DNA of 34,379 nucleotides. Origin: an uncultured Fretibacterium sp. Lineage in GTDB: Bacteria > Synergistota > Synergistia > Synergistales > Aminobacteriaceae. The position numbers and the translations under genes are program-made. Numbering within the stretch: position 1 is the stretch's first letter; each line of letters begins with the position of its first letter. Shown piece by piece: positions 1 through 8,301 of the stretch. The DNA lies in the NCBI RefSeq assembly GCF_963548695.1, contig NZ_CAUUWA010000022.1:1-34379 (forward strand). The letters run 5' to 3'. The notes under the pieces were generated by a model. The model was given only the letters and a program-made list of their open reading frames with translations. It searched no databases and was not told the origin of the DNA.

Positions 1-10
1 TCTTTCAGGA

Positions 11-2542
11 TTAGTATAGCATATTCAATCCTTCTCTAAGGCGATTTGGTATGAGATAGCGGTAACCCCGTTTTTCCGAGTAAACGGAGTAAGCTCCGTG
101 TGCGTTGCCATATTTGACGACGGGGAGAGGAAAGTAGACCCCGTCCACGCAGACTCGATAACACCTGTTACCTGTTGCCCGACACGCTGGAGTCTGGGAG
201 CAGGCATAGTACACCCATAACGCCCACTCCCTGGAACGTGTGCACCATCTGTCTTCTTTGTTATCCAGGACATATTCATCCTGTCGATCTCTCGACCGAG
301 AACGGTACCGCGTCAGAAGAATTTCTGCTCGCGACGGTTTTTCTACGACGAATGCTCTGTGGGCGGGATCCCAGTAATTGCGCTCCCCCTGCTGCTCCAG
401 GGAGGGCTCCCACGTCTGGGCCAGGACATCCGGCAGGATGCTCCTCCATTTGGGGGTGTGCGATTCCCTGCAATCAATTCCCAGTTCGGAGGATAGCCTG
501 GAGGACACTTGTTTCAGTGTACATTCATCCGGGCTCTCGATCGATGGAAGATGGAACGAGAGCTCCTCACCGAGGCGAAGAGTGCGGAGTTTAAGGTTTA
601 TCCTGTCGCACATACTCTGGATCTCCTGTCGTAGTTCTTCCGGGAAAAGCCCCTCAAAGCGAGAGCGCAGCGTTCCATCAGAAGAGCGTACCGTGTGTAA
701 TGCAGGGGGTACGGGAAAATAAATTCCAACTCCATAATTTCGTCTGTATCGGTATTGAACCATCCCCGACTCCTCCAGCAGACGAAGGATATTCCATTTT
801 GCTGAGGGAACTCCTGTTTTGTATATTTTATCGATCATCTCGATGATGTCTTGAGCGCTGAGACCACGCCTTCGGGCAAATCGAGCTGCAAGGATTTCGA
901 TCAGATCGGAGGCTTTTTGAGGCAATGCGTCAAATCCTTCCATTGTGCTAAAGGAGCAATGCGGTCCCTCAGCGCCGGCTTCCATCTCTACAGGATGTCT
1001 TACAGAGGCAGCCCAATGGTTGGGAACCAGGCCGTCTTCCCCAAGCTGCCCCAGCCTTCTTACATTCAGCCATTCTTTTTCATTTTTGGCTTGCTTGAGC
1101 GTGAGAGGCCATGGGATCCGGCGATAAACGTTGATTTCTTTAACGAAAGAAGGCTCTCCGTCAATTCCGTCAAGATGAAGCGTGATGGTCTCCGCTTCCA
1201 GGGGCGGACAATGGTCCGGGAAATGTTGACCATCGTTTCTTTCAATTAAGCTGGAGCAGGAGTTCCACGGCAGACAACATTTCACCGGTAGACGATTCCT
1301 GACGACCGGTTTGTAAGAGGGACGAAACAGGTAACCATTGCGTCCCCCCGGAGAGGTATAACGTATTCCTTCGATAAGAATCCTTTCTTTGGGAGGGCTT
1401 CCTAAAATGGACAAGGGGGGACACCCATCATAGCTCTCATAAAGCTCTTGGAGATCAAGGCGATCGGAGCACCCCCACAGCTTGGCATCGCCATCTTCTT
1501 TCTTCGATATGGGTTCCCAGACAGCGATTTTTAAATCGTAAAGAACGTTGCAACGCCCGATCAAAATGACTTCGCCCCTGCGGGGTAGTTTGTGACAGCT
1601 TCTCCATACGCCATCCTCATCTTGCATAAAACCAAGACAACCATTATCGATTTGTTCTCGAAAAGTTTCAATATGATTGAGGTGTTTTCTGAGATAAGAC
1701 AAAATGTCCTGCAGAGGGGAGAAAGACTTGAGAATACGCGGGAACAAGCAGCGTCTCTGTTCTATTTGGAACAGAAATCCCTGGTTCTCATCCTTGACGA
1801 CTATCTGGTAACGCCCCCAGCGAACGTGTTTGTCCAGTAGCGTATCCCAGACGATCCCTTCGACAGCTTGCCAGAAGGGTAAGCAGACGGCCTCTTCAAG
1901 AGAAGACGTGCGGTCAAAAAGGTTAAATTCCTCGATAAAGGCGGAATTATAATTGTTTAACGTTAAACTCCTCTTCACCCTTTCCTTAACCTCTTTGATA
2001 AATTTTTCATCCTGTAAATTCGCGTCAATGCCCTTGATGACGCCCGTGAGCTTCTCGTAGTCCTTATAAGCCGGGAAAGCCAGTCGTTTCGAGTACCCGA
2101 TGCGTGTTTCTCTCCCAATATCTGTGGGTAATTGCAGAGGACGATAGTCCGGATGGTTACGAAGAAAAGCATCGAGCAACTGCCACAGCTGCGGCAACAG
2201 CTCCAATGCTCTTTCTATAGGTTTGAAACCCAAAAGCTCTTGTAAGCGCTTCCGAAAATTACCCTCACCAACCGTCTCCTCGTCCATAGTCGCGGCCAAA
2301 AGGCTTAAAACAAGCGGAGGTAAAAGTTCATTAGCGTTTAGGGTGGCAAAACGATCTTCTAGGATCTTGCTATCAAAAAGTCTCTTAAAATCATTTACTG
2401 CATCTTGGGGGGGCAGGTTGGAAGCAAAACCTAAAATCTCTTTAGAGATACAAAGACGTGTAACCGGTTCCTGTTTTCCGTTAAAATTATCTGGAAAGAA
2501 GAAATGGTTCAACAAACATTGATGCCATTGCTTAACGTTCAT
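11..2542 (-). CDS. Large uncharacterised protein (843 aa)
   Basis: I do not recognise this protein and assign no function. It is soluble-looking, without a signal peptide or clear membrane segments, and rich in Leu, Arg, Glu and aromatic residues. Around residues 565-640 (ASDLIEILAARFARRRGLSA onward, then KWNILRLLEESGMVQYRYR) the pattern resembles a winged-helix DNA-binding fold; this is inference. The C-terminal 120 residues are rich in Arg, Tyr and Cys. The start was set at 2542 because AAGGGAG lies eight bases upstream; an in-frame start 17 codons earlier lacks such a site. The stop lies ten bases from the window edge, so the next gene of any operon is out of view. Base composition is visibly more AT-rich than in the adjacent operon, which suggests transfer. 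Size, composition and lack of a recognisable family would fit a component of an accessory or defence island, but nothing here proves that. Confidence 0.75.
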   Translation of the reverse strand: MNVKQWHQCLLNHFFFPDNFNGKQEPVTRLCISKEILGFASNLPPQDAVNDFKRLFDSKILEDRFATLNANELLPPLVLSLLAATMDEETVGEGNFRKRLQELLGFKPIERALELLPQLWQLLDAFLRNHPDYRPLQLPTDIGRETRIGYSKRLAFPAYKDYEKLTGVIKGIDANLQDEKFIKEVKERVKRSLTLNNYNSAFIEEFNLFDRTSSLEEAVCLPFWQAVEGIVWDTLLDKHVRWGRYQIVVKDENQGFLFQIEQRRCLFPRILKSFSPLQDILSYLRKHLNHIETFREQIDNGCLGFMQDEDGVWRSCHKLPRRGEVILIGRCNVLYDLKIAVWEPISKKEDGDAKLWGCSDRLDLQELYESYDGCPPLSILGSPPKERILIEGIRYTSPGGRNGYLFRPSYKPVVRNRLPVKCCLPWNSCSSLIERNDGQHFPDHCPPLEAETITLHLDGIDGEPSFVKEINVYRRIPWPLTLKQAKNEKEWLNVRRLGQLGEDGLVPNHWAASVRHPVEMEAGAEGPHCSFSTMEGFDALPQKASDLIEILAARFARRRGLSAQDIIEMIDKIYKTGVPSAKWNILRLLEESGMVQYRYRRNYGVGIYFPVPPALHTVRSSDGTLRSRFEGLFPEELRQEIQSMCDRINLKLRTLRLGEELSFHLPSIESPDECTLKQVSSRLSSELGIDCRESHTPKWRSILPDVLAQTWEPSLEQQGERNYWDPAHRAFVVEKPSRAEILLTRYRSRSRDRQDEYVLDNKEDRWCTRSREWALWVYYACSQTPACRATGNRCYRVCVDGVYFPLPVVKYGNAHGAYSVYSEKRGYRYLIPNRLREGLNMLY

Positions 2543-2728
2543 TAGGCGATCTCCCTTCCGATAACGAGTTGTTGCCTTTTTAAGGAAGCGCAAACCAAGT
2601 CCTCTTAAAAAAGTTTAACATAAATACGGCCTGCTTCCCTTTGACTTGTGACTTGTTTTACGAGTTCAAGCTCTGCAAGGACGATTGCTTCTTGTTTCTT
2701 GATGATAGGGCGAGGGGGCTCTCTCTGC

Positions 2729-3382
2729 TCAAGCGTCCACGGAAGCTCTCTTCCCCAAAAACCGCCGGGTCGACAGAAAGGGGCTGTCCTTCACGGCGAA
2801 GCGGTAGGGGTAACCGGCCGCCTCCCCCGAATAGTCCACGTTGATGCGCGGTGTCGCGGCGACGCGGGCGTCGGGGATCGACTCCCCCTCGGAGAGGAAC
2901 AGCGTGCCGCCCGTCAGGTCCGTCCCGTTCTGCTCCCGCGAGATGCACAGGGCCCGGCAGAGCCGTCCGGGGCCGCCGCACAGCTTCCGGGCGTCGTCCG
3001 TCCCCCGGCGCTTCCTCATGAGGCCAAGCCCGAAGCGAGGCTCCAGCGCACGAATCAAAACGGCCTCGGGAAAGCCCTCAGGGCCCGCGACGACGTTGAA
3101 GCAGTGGTACATCCCGTAGATCAGGTAGACGTAGGCATAACCGCCAGCGCGGAACATGACCTCCGTGCGGTGCCCCGGCCGGGCGGCCGGGATGCCGAAG
3201 GCGTGGCAGGCGGCATCTGTGGGGCCGGCGTAGGCCTCCGTCTCGACGATAATGCCCCCAGCGGTCCCCTCCGACGCACGATGGATCAGGACCTTCCCCA
3301 AGAGGGCGCGGGCCGTCTCGACCGCCCCCCGGAGGCAGAAGGACCGGGGGAGGGGCGAGAGGTCGGGCGGAAGGTCAGACAT
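2729..3382 (-). CDS. mpg: DNA-3-methyladenine glycosylase (AAG/MPG family)
   Basis: Base-excision repair enzyme that removes alkylated purines such as 3-methyladenine from DNA by cleaving the N-glycosidic bond. The 217-residue length is normal for the bacterial AAG family. Visible family motifs are ARALLGKVL near the N-terminus, IIVETEAYAGPTDAACHA with the catalytic Glu, RAGGYAYVYLIYGMYHCFNVV, EAVLIRALEP and KLCGGPGRLCRAL; the C-terminus FAVKDSPFLS matches the usual family end. The start ATG at 3382 overlaps the coaD stop by eight bases (ATGTCTGA), so translation is probably coupled. It is the last gene of the minus-strand operon. No clear intrinsic terminator is visible in the 186 bases before the next minus-strand gene. 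Confidence 0.93.
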   Translation of the reverse strand: MSDLPPDLSPLPRSFCLRGAVETARALLGKVLIHRASEGTAGGIIVETEAYAGPTDAACHAFGIPAARPGHRTEVMFRAGGYAYVYLIYGMYHCFNVVAGPEGFPEAVLIRALEPRFGLGLMRKRRGTDDARKLCGGPGRLCRALCISREQNGTDLTGGTLFLSEGESIPDARVAATPRINVDYSGEAAGYPYRFAVKDSPFLSTRRFLGKRASVDA

Positions 3383-3893
3383 GTCCGTCCCCGCGGGGGG
3401 CCAGGGCGGGAGGAAAGCGCTCCCGCAGCCGGCGGAAGACGCCGGGGGGAACCATGTCGTGCACCGTCCCACCGAACTGGAAGATGTCGCGGATGACGCT
3501 GCTGGAGAGGTACGAATATTTGGGGTCGGTCACGATGAAGAAGGTCTCGATCTCCGGGGCCAGCTGACGGTTCATCAGGGCCATCTGGAACTCGTACTCG
3601 AAGTCGGACATGGCGCGCAGCCCGCGGATGATGGCACGCGCCTTCTCCTGCCTCAGGTAGTCGACCAGCAGGCCCGTGAAGTGGCCGACCGTGACGTTGG
3701 GCAGATAGCTCAGTGCCTCGCGCGCCATGGCGTGCCGCTCCTCGACGCTGAACGTGGAACGTTTCTGGGGGTTTACCAGGATGCTGACCCGCACCTCGTC
3801 GAAGATCGCGGCGGCGCGTTCGGCAATGTAGATGTGCCCGTTGGTGATCGGGTCGAACGAGCCGGGGTAGACGGCCCGGACGGCGCGTTTCAT
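3375..3893 (-). CDS. coaD: Phosphopantetheine adenylyltransferase
   Basis: Transfers AMP from ATP to 4'-phosphopantetheine to give dephospho-CoA, the penultimate step of coenzyme A synthesis in the cytoplasm. The 172-residue protein starts with AVYPGSFDPITNGH, which holds the nucleotidyltransferase T/HxGH motif, and contains IIRGLRAMSDFEYEFQMALM and YLSSSVIRDI (the ISSTxxR-type nucleotide-binding motif). These are hallmark CoaD sequences. Its ATG overlaps the rsmD stop as ATGA. An rsmD-coaD pair is a common bacterial arrangement. The enzyme for the last CoA step, coaE, is also in this window but about 25 kb away on the other strand. Confidence 0.96.
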   Translation of the reverse strand: MKRAVRAVYPGSFDPITNGHIYIAERAAAIFDEVRVSILVNPQKRSTFSVEERHAMAREALSYLPNVTVGHFTGLLVDYLRQEKARAIIRGLRAMSDFEYEFQMALMNRQLAPEIETFFIVTDPKYSYLSSSVIRDIFQFGGTVHDMVPPGVFRRLRERFPPALAPRGDGHV

Positions 3894-4525
3894 TCGCCCA
3901 CCTCTCCTTCTTGCTGCGGTACGCCCTCCCGCGCTTCGGCCTCCCGAACGGCGTGCAGGGGGCTCAGGAACGTCAGTATCGTCTCCCCGTACTCCCGGTC
4001 GGAGCCGACCTGCCATTCCAACGGGACGGTCAGAGGCTCCCGAGACGCATGCTCCACGACCATGACGCCGTCCGGCGCGAGGAGCTCCGAAAGACCTCCG
4101 ACATCCAGCAGCGCCGCCCCCCACCCCTCGTGGTAGGGGGGGTCGGCGAACACGACATCGAAGACCCGTTTCCGCCTGCGCAGCCAGGCGACGGCCCTCC
4201 GCAGCTCGAGGTCCAGGACCTCCGCTCCGCCCGAGGCCGTGTGCGGCACGGAGCGCTCGATTGCCTGGGCCCTTGCGCGGACCGATTCCACGAAGACCAC
4301 GGAGGCCGCGCCTCGGCGCAGCGCCTCGAGCCCGACGCGGCCCGTCCCCGCGAAGAGGTCGAGGAACCTCGCGCCCTCCAGGGACCCGACGGCGCCGCGC
4401 ATGGAGTCCAGGATGCTGAACAGGGCCAGGAGGACCCGGCCGGAGGTGGGGCGGACCTCCTTCAAGGGGCTGGCGCCGCGTTTCCGTCCGGGGCCAGGCG
4501 CCGTGCGAGGTCCTCGGCGGCGCAT
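3890..4525 (-). CDS. rsmD: 16S rRNA (guanine(966)-N(2))-methyltransferase
   Basis: SAM-dependent enzyme that methylates G966 of 16S rRNA. Visible are RPTSGRVLLALFSIL (the family's RPTxDRVREALFNIL box), the SAM motif ARFLDLFAGTGRVGLEALRR, and the catalytic DPPY in FDVVFADPPYHEG. The start is uncertain. ATG at 4525 gives 211 residues and a typical distance to the RPT box, but overlaps the end of trmB by 64 bases, and its first 20 residues do not look like the usual N-terminal strand. A TTG at 4465 that overlaps the trmB TGA would give 191 residues and a tight translational junction. The 3' end overlaps coaD by four bases. The tail after the methyltransferase fold is short and charged. Confidence 0.88.
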   Translation of the reverse strand: MRRRGPRTAPGPGRKRGASPLKEVRPTSGRVLLALFSILDSMRGAVGSLEGARFLDLFAGTGRVGLEALRRGAASVVFVESVRARAQAIERSVPHTASGGAEVLDLELRRAVAWLRRRKRVFDVVFADPPYHEGWGAALLDVGGLSELLAPDGVMVVEHASREPLTVPLEWQVGSDREYGETILTFLSPLHAVREAEAREGVPQQEGEVGE

Positions 4526-5439
4526 CGCACGGCGGGGGTCAGAAAGGCATTTGCCGTCCCGTCCAGCTGGACCAGCGTTCCGCCGCCGCGCTCGGAGACC
4601 CTGAGGTAGTAACGCTGCTCGAACTCGTCGTCGGTGGAGAAGGTGTCGACCAGGAAACACGGAGCCCCGCCCAGCCCGACGTAATGGCGGCCGAACGCCC
4701 ACCGGGCGTCGCCCCTGCGTCCGCTCTCCCCCTCGAGCGCCGCGATCCTCTCCTCGTTCGGGGGATATTCCGTCCTGATGTGCATCTCCGAATCCCTCCA
4801 GGTCCGTCGTTCGACGGTGAAGTCCCGTGTCTTGGCGAAGACCAGCCTGTGGATCGCCTTGCCCTGCTCCATCCATTTGCGCTCGTACTTCGTCGTGACG
4901 GGGCGCAGGGGGTTCGTTTCGTGCTCCAGAAATTCAAGCGCCTCATGGGCCGACAGCCGGACCCGGACCTCCTGCGCGTAGGGTTCGTCGTCCGTGACCA
5001 GCTCGAAGACGCCGCCGGACCTCAGCACCGCGGCCAGGTCGTCGGTGAACTCCCGGGCGGTCACGCGGCGGTGCGCATGGCGCTTCTTGGGCCAGGGGCA
5101 GGGGAAGTTCATATAGATTCTGTCCAGGGAGGAGTCCGCGAAGAGCTCCTTCATCATGTAGCGGGCGTCCGTGCGGACGAGCCTGAGGTTGCCCAGCCCT
5201 CCCGAACGCCTGGCGCAGCGCAGAACGCAGGCCGGCGAGACCTCCATCCCCAGCAGGAACGTGTCCGGGTTCGCCCCAGCATGACGCACCGTGTACTCCC
5301 CGTTGCCGAACCCTATCTCCAGCTCCGTCCGCCCCCGGCCCCCGGACAGCGCCTCCAGGTCGAGCGGAAGGGACAGGCCGCGGGGCAGCAGGATGTTTCC
5401 ATAGCCGACCCTGGGCCTGTCCGGGGTCAGAACGCCCAT
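4462..5439 (-). CDS. trmB: tRNA (guanine-N(7)-)-methyltransferase with C-terminal extension
   Basis: Makes 7-methylguanosine at position 46 of tRNA variable loops. The N-terminal ~210 residues carry the TrmB hallmarks: TELEIGFGNGEYTVRHA (SAM-binding motif I), LRLVRTDARYMM, IYMNFPCPWPKKRHAHRRV and NPLRPVTTKYERKWMEQGKA. The protein is 325 residues, about 110 longer than a typical TrmB. The extra C-terminal part includes RWAFGRHYVGLGGAPCFLVD and EQRYYLRVSERGGGTLVQLD, which look like beta strands. I do not recognise this as a named domain. It lies 16 bases downstream of the phosphomannomutase-type gene and overlaps rsmD. Confidence 0.92.
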   Translation of the reverse strand: MGVLTPDRPRVGYGNILLPRGLSLPLDLEALSGGRGRTELEIGFGNGEYTVRHAGANPDTFLLGMEVSPACVLRCARRSGGLGNLRLVRTDARYMMKELFADSSLDRIYMNFPCPWPKKRHAHRRVTAREFTDDLAAVLRSGGVFELVTDDEPYAQEVRVRLSAHEALEFLEHETNPLRPVTTKYERKWMEQGKAIHRLVFAKTRDFTVERRTWRDSEMHIRTEYPPNEERIAALEGESGRRGDARWAFGRHYVGLGGAPCFLVDTFSTDDEFEQRYYLRVSERGGGTLVQLDGTANAFLTPAVRCAAEDLARRLAPDGNAAPAP

Positions 5440-5455
5440 TTCAAAACGTCCAAAT

Positions 5456-6838
5456 TCAGAATGTCCATGTGAAGTCCGGCAGGCCTTCCGCCCTCAGCCG
5501 CTTTTTGACGTCCTCCATGATGAAGGCCAGGGTTTTCTCGTCCCGGCCCTCGCAGCGGGTCGTGATGACGGGCTGCGTGTTGGAGGCGCGGATCAGCCCC
5601 CAGCCGCCGGGGTAGAGGATGCGGATTCCGTCCAGGGTCAGGCCCTTGTAGTCCTTGAGCGCCTTGTCCCGGATGCGCCGGATGACCTCGAACTTCTCGG
5701 AGTCCGGGCAATCGATCCGGGCCTCCTCCGTCGCAGGGTAGAGGGGGATGGAGGCCATGAGATCGGAGAGGCTCCTTCCGGTACTGGACAGAATTCTCAG
5801 GACGCGCCCCGCCGCGTAGAAGGAGTCGTCGAACCCGTAGTACTCGTCGGCGAAGAACATATGCCCGGAGAGCTCCCCCGCGAAGGGCGCGCCGATCTCC
5901 CGCATCTTCGCCTTGATGACGGAGTGCCCGGATTTCCAGAAGAGGACCCGGCCGCCCAGGCGCTCGATCTCCTCCGGCAGCGCCATGCTGCACTTGGGCT
6001 CGACGATGGCCTCCGCACCGGGCCGGGCCTCCAGGATCTCGGCCCAGTAGAGGGCCATCAGACGATCCCCGAAGATCACCGTGCCGTGTTCGTCCACCAC
6101 GCCCAAGCGGTCGGCGTCCCCGTCGAAGGCGAACCCGACGTCCGCCCCCGATGCCTTGACCTTCTCAATCAGGTCCTGGAGGTTCTCGCGCTTCTGCGGG
6201 TCCGGGTGGTGGTTGGGGAAGCGGCCGTCCGGCTCCGCATAGAGGGGGATGCAGGCGCAGCCCAGCGACTTGAAGAAGCGCTCGGCGATGGGGCCGGCGG
6301 TTCCGTTGCCGCTGTCGCAGACCACCTTGAAGGTGCGGGAGAAGGGTTCGAACCTGGAGGCGAGCATCGCCAGATAGTCGTCCGTGATGTCCCGCGCCGC
6401 GACCGTCCCCGGACCGACGGTCGGAAGGTCCGACTCCGTCAGGCGCCGCACCTCCTGTATGCTGTCGCCCCAGAGCGTGGCGTTGTCGTAGCCCAGCTTC
6501 AGGCCGTTCATGTTGGGCGGGTTGTGGCTGCCCGTGATCATGACCGCGCCCCTCAGGTCGAGGTGGTGCATGCTCCAGTAGAGCATAGGAGTCGTGACGG
6601 TCCCGATATCGACGACATCGATGCCCGAGGCGGTGAGCCCCCGGACGACGGCGGACCGGATGCGCGGGGTCGAGAGCCTGACGTCCCCTCCCACGGAGAC
6701 GCGGTCGACCGCTCTCTCCCCCAGCCAGGCGCCGTAGGCCCTGCCGATCGCCTCCACGACGCCATCCGTCAGATCCCGTTCCGCGTCGCCCCGGATGTCG
6801 TACTCCCTGAATATCTCCGGCGAGATGTTCCCTTTCAT
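5456..6838 (-). CDS. Phosphomannomutase/phosphoglucomutase
   Basis: Alpha-D-phosphohexomutase (ManB/AlgC type, 460 aa) that interconverts hexose 6-phosphates and 1-phosphates for nucleotide-sugar and cell-envelope synthesis. All four active-site loops are visible: the phosphoserine loop ITGSHNPPNMNGLK (Ser104), the metal loop FAFDGDADRLG around residue 240, the sugar loop GELSGHMFF, and the phosphate loop RASNTQPVITTRCEG near the C-terminus. The start EIFREYDIRG is typical of the family. ATG 6838 overlaps the stop of the upstream aminotransferase gene as ATGA. Whether it prefers mannose or glucose phosphates cannot be told from sequence. Confidence 0.94.
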   Translation of the reverse strand: MKGNISPEIFREYDIRGDAERDLTDGVVEAIGRAYGAWLGERAVDRVSVGGDVRLSTPRIRSAVVRGLTASGIDVVDIGTVTTPMLYWSMHHLDLRGAVMITGSHNPPNMNGLKLGYDNATLWGDSIQEVRRLTESDLPTVGPGTVAARDITDDYLAMLASRFEPFSRTFKVVCDSGNGTAGPIAERFFKSLGCACIPLYAEPDGRFPNHHPDPQKRENLQDLIEKVKASGADVGFAFDGDADRLGVVDEHGTVIFGDRLMALYWAEILEARPGAEAIVEPKCSMALPEEIERLGGRVLFWKSGHSVIKAKMREIGAPFAGELSGHMFFADEYYGFDDSFYAAGRVLRILSSTGRSLSDLMASIPLYPATEEARIDCPDSEKFEVIRRIRDKALKDYKGLTLDGIRILYPGGWGLIRASNTQPVITTRCEGRDEKTLAFIMEDVKKRLRAEGLPDFTWTF

Positions 6839-7923
6839 TTGCCCCTCAGAACCTCCCCGAGAACCTCCATGCCCCTCTTCACCAGGGCCTCGTCGGCCTG
6901 GCTGCCCATGTGCCCGATGCGGAACACCCGGCCGTCCAGCGACCCGTAGTTTCCTCCGGCGACAATCCCCTTCTTCCTCAGCGCGGCGTCCAGTTCCGGC
7001 CATGTCCAGCCGTCCGGAACGTTGAAGGCCGTCACGGTGGGGGAACAGATGTCCTCCCGCGCGGGGAAGAGCGTCAGCCCCGCCTCGCGCCCCATCGTCC
7101 GGCAGAGGCGCGCCGCTCGGGCATGCCGGGCGTAGGCGTTCTGCGGCCCCTCCTCCATGATGGCGCCCAGGGCGATGTTCAGCGCCGTCATCCCCTGCCA
7201 GTCGTGCGTGTAGGGCATGGCCCGGACCTCGGGTACCCTGCGCCAGGGCAGATAAGCATCGTATCCACTGTACCCGACGCGCTCGAAGACGCTCCAGGCA
7301 CGCGCGGAGACGGTGGAGACGGACAGGGACGGGGGAAGCGACAGCACCTTCTGGCTTCCGAGAAGGCCGATGTCAATGAGGCTCTCGTCCACCCCTACGG
7401 GGGCCCCGCCCCCGCTCGACACGAAGTCGACGACGAACAGCGCGTCCGCCTCACGGGCGATTTCGCCCAGTTCCCTGAGATGGGGGTTCAAGGTACCGCT
7501 GGGGGTCTCGCAGTGCACGGCGGTGACGACCTGCGGGCGAAAACGCCGGACGGCCTCCCGCACCTTACCGGGATCGGGGACGTCATCGTAGGGGAAGGCC
7601 ACGACCTCGGCCTCCGCCCCGATGGCGCGGGCCATGTCGGCAAAACCCTCGCCGAAGAGCCCCGAGGCGACGGCCAGCAGCCTCTCGCCCGGACGCAGGG
7701 CGCTCTTGACGCCGCCCCACAGGATGGACATGGCCTCCCCGGAGGTGATGACGACGCTCTCCTTCGTCTTGAGCAGCGTCTGGACGAGCTTCTGGTTTTT
7801 TGCGTACAGGTCGTAGAATTCGGTCTCCAGGTCGGAGCTGCCGAAGTCGGTAAGCCACGCCTCGCGGAGCTTCCGGGGTACCGAGACGGGGCCGGGCACG
7901 AGGCCGATGGGATAGGTGTTCAT
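6835..7923 (-). CDS. Class V aminotransferase (alanine-glyoxylate / serine-pyruvate type)
   Basis: PLP-dependent enzyme of the small class V family, 362 residues. It begins with the typical LVPGPVSVP, has SGEAMSILWGGVKSAL in the phosphate-binding region, HCETPSGTLNP, FVVDFVSSGGG (Asp166, predicted to pair with the PLP ring nitrogen) and LLGSQKVLSLPPSL, where Lys192 is the predicted Schiff-base residue. Near the C-terminus GRVFRIGHMGSQ is typical. Family members use alanine or serine with glyoxylate or pyruvate, or act as phosphoserine or 2-aminoethylphosphonate transaminases, so the exact substrate is open. It is the first gene of the minus-strand operon, with AAAGGAAG upstream of ATG and a promoter at 7984-8012. 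Confidence 0.88.
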   Translation of the reverse strand: MNTYPIGLVPGPVSVPRKLREAWLTDFGSSDLETEFYDLYAKNQKLVQTLLKTKESVVITSGEAMSILWGGVKSALRPGERLLAVASGLFGEGFADMARAIGAEAEVVAFPYDDVPDPGKVREAVRRFRPQVVTAVHCETPSGTLNPHLRELGEIAREADALFVVDFVSSGGGAPVGVDESLIDIGLLGSQKVLSLPPSLSVSTVSARAWSVFERVGYSGYDAYLPWRRVPEVRAMPYTHDWQGMTALNIALGAIMEEGPQNAYARHARAARLCRTMGREAGLTLFPAREDICSPTVTAFNVPDGWTWPELDAALRKKGIVAGGNYGSLDGRVFRIGHMGSQADEALVKRGMEVLGEVLRGK

Positions 7924-7983
7924 GAATTTCGCTTCCTTTCAGGATGAGCTCTCGTCGGGGGATGATCATCCAGACGGTCTTCA

Positions 7984-8012
7984 ATTATACGGATAGGCGG
8001 GGAAAATTGCAA
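7984..8012 (-). promoter_or_regulatory. Sigma-70-type promoter for the aminotransferase-to-mpg operon
   Basis: Reading the minus strand, TTGCAA is followed after 17 bases by a perfect TATAAT, about 60 bases upstream of the aminotransferase ATG. It would drive the six-gene operon down to the glycosylase gene. Confidence 0.7.
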
Positions 8013-8301
8013 AAAGCGCGCTTCATGCCTGACAAAGGGGCTTAAGGAGGGTAAGGAACCGCGTCAGGATTTTGGGATCAAACGCATTTGAAAAAGATCC
8101 CTTTGCCTTATAAAGTGTAGGACATACAATTTGCAAACAGCGCTTGACAATCTAGCGGCAATTAAATTTCACCCTTGCTCTGATGTCGTTCTTTGCCTTG
8201 GGAAATTTTGTGAAGAATTACCTCTTTGACGATTGAGCTTAGCCTCCTTCGGAACCTGTCGGGGAGGACGAAGCGGAAGACCAAAATGGGGGATGACAAG
8301 A
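8013..8301. other. Rest of the 378-base divergent spacer
   Basis: The spacer between the aminotransferase operon (minus) and the ankyrin gene (plus) spans 7924-8301. It holds the minus-strand promoter at 7984-8012 and a plus-strand promoter at 8103-8130. I see no convincing gene, RNA or operator in the remainder. A TTGACA at 8144 has no matching -10 box. Confidence 0.5.
8103..8130 (+). promoter_or_regulatory. Possible promoter of the ankyrin-repeat gene
   Basis: TTGCCT and TACAAT are separated by 16 bases on the plus strand. The implied transcript would have a leader of about 165 bases before the ATG at 8302. Confidence 0.45.

Noticed and set aside
8144..8172. TTGACA before the ankyrin gene as a promoter
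   Set aside because: No acceptable -10 box lies 16-18 bases downstream; the pair at 8103-8130 fits better.
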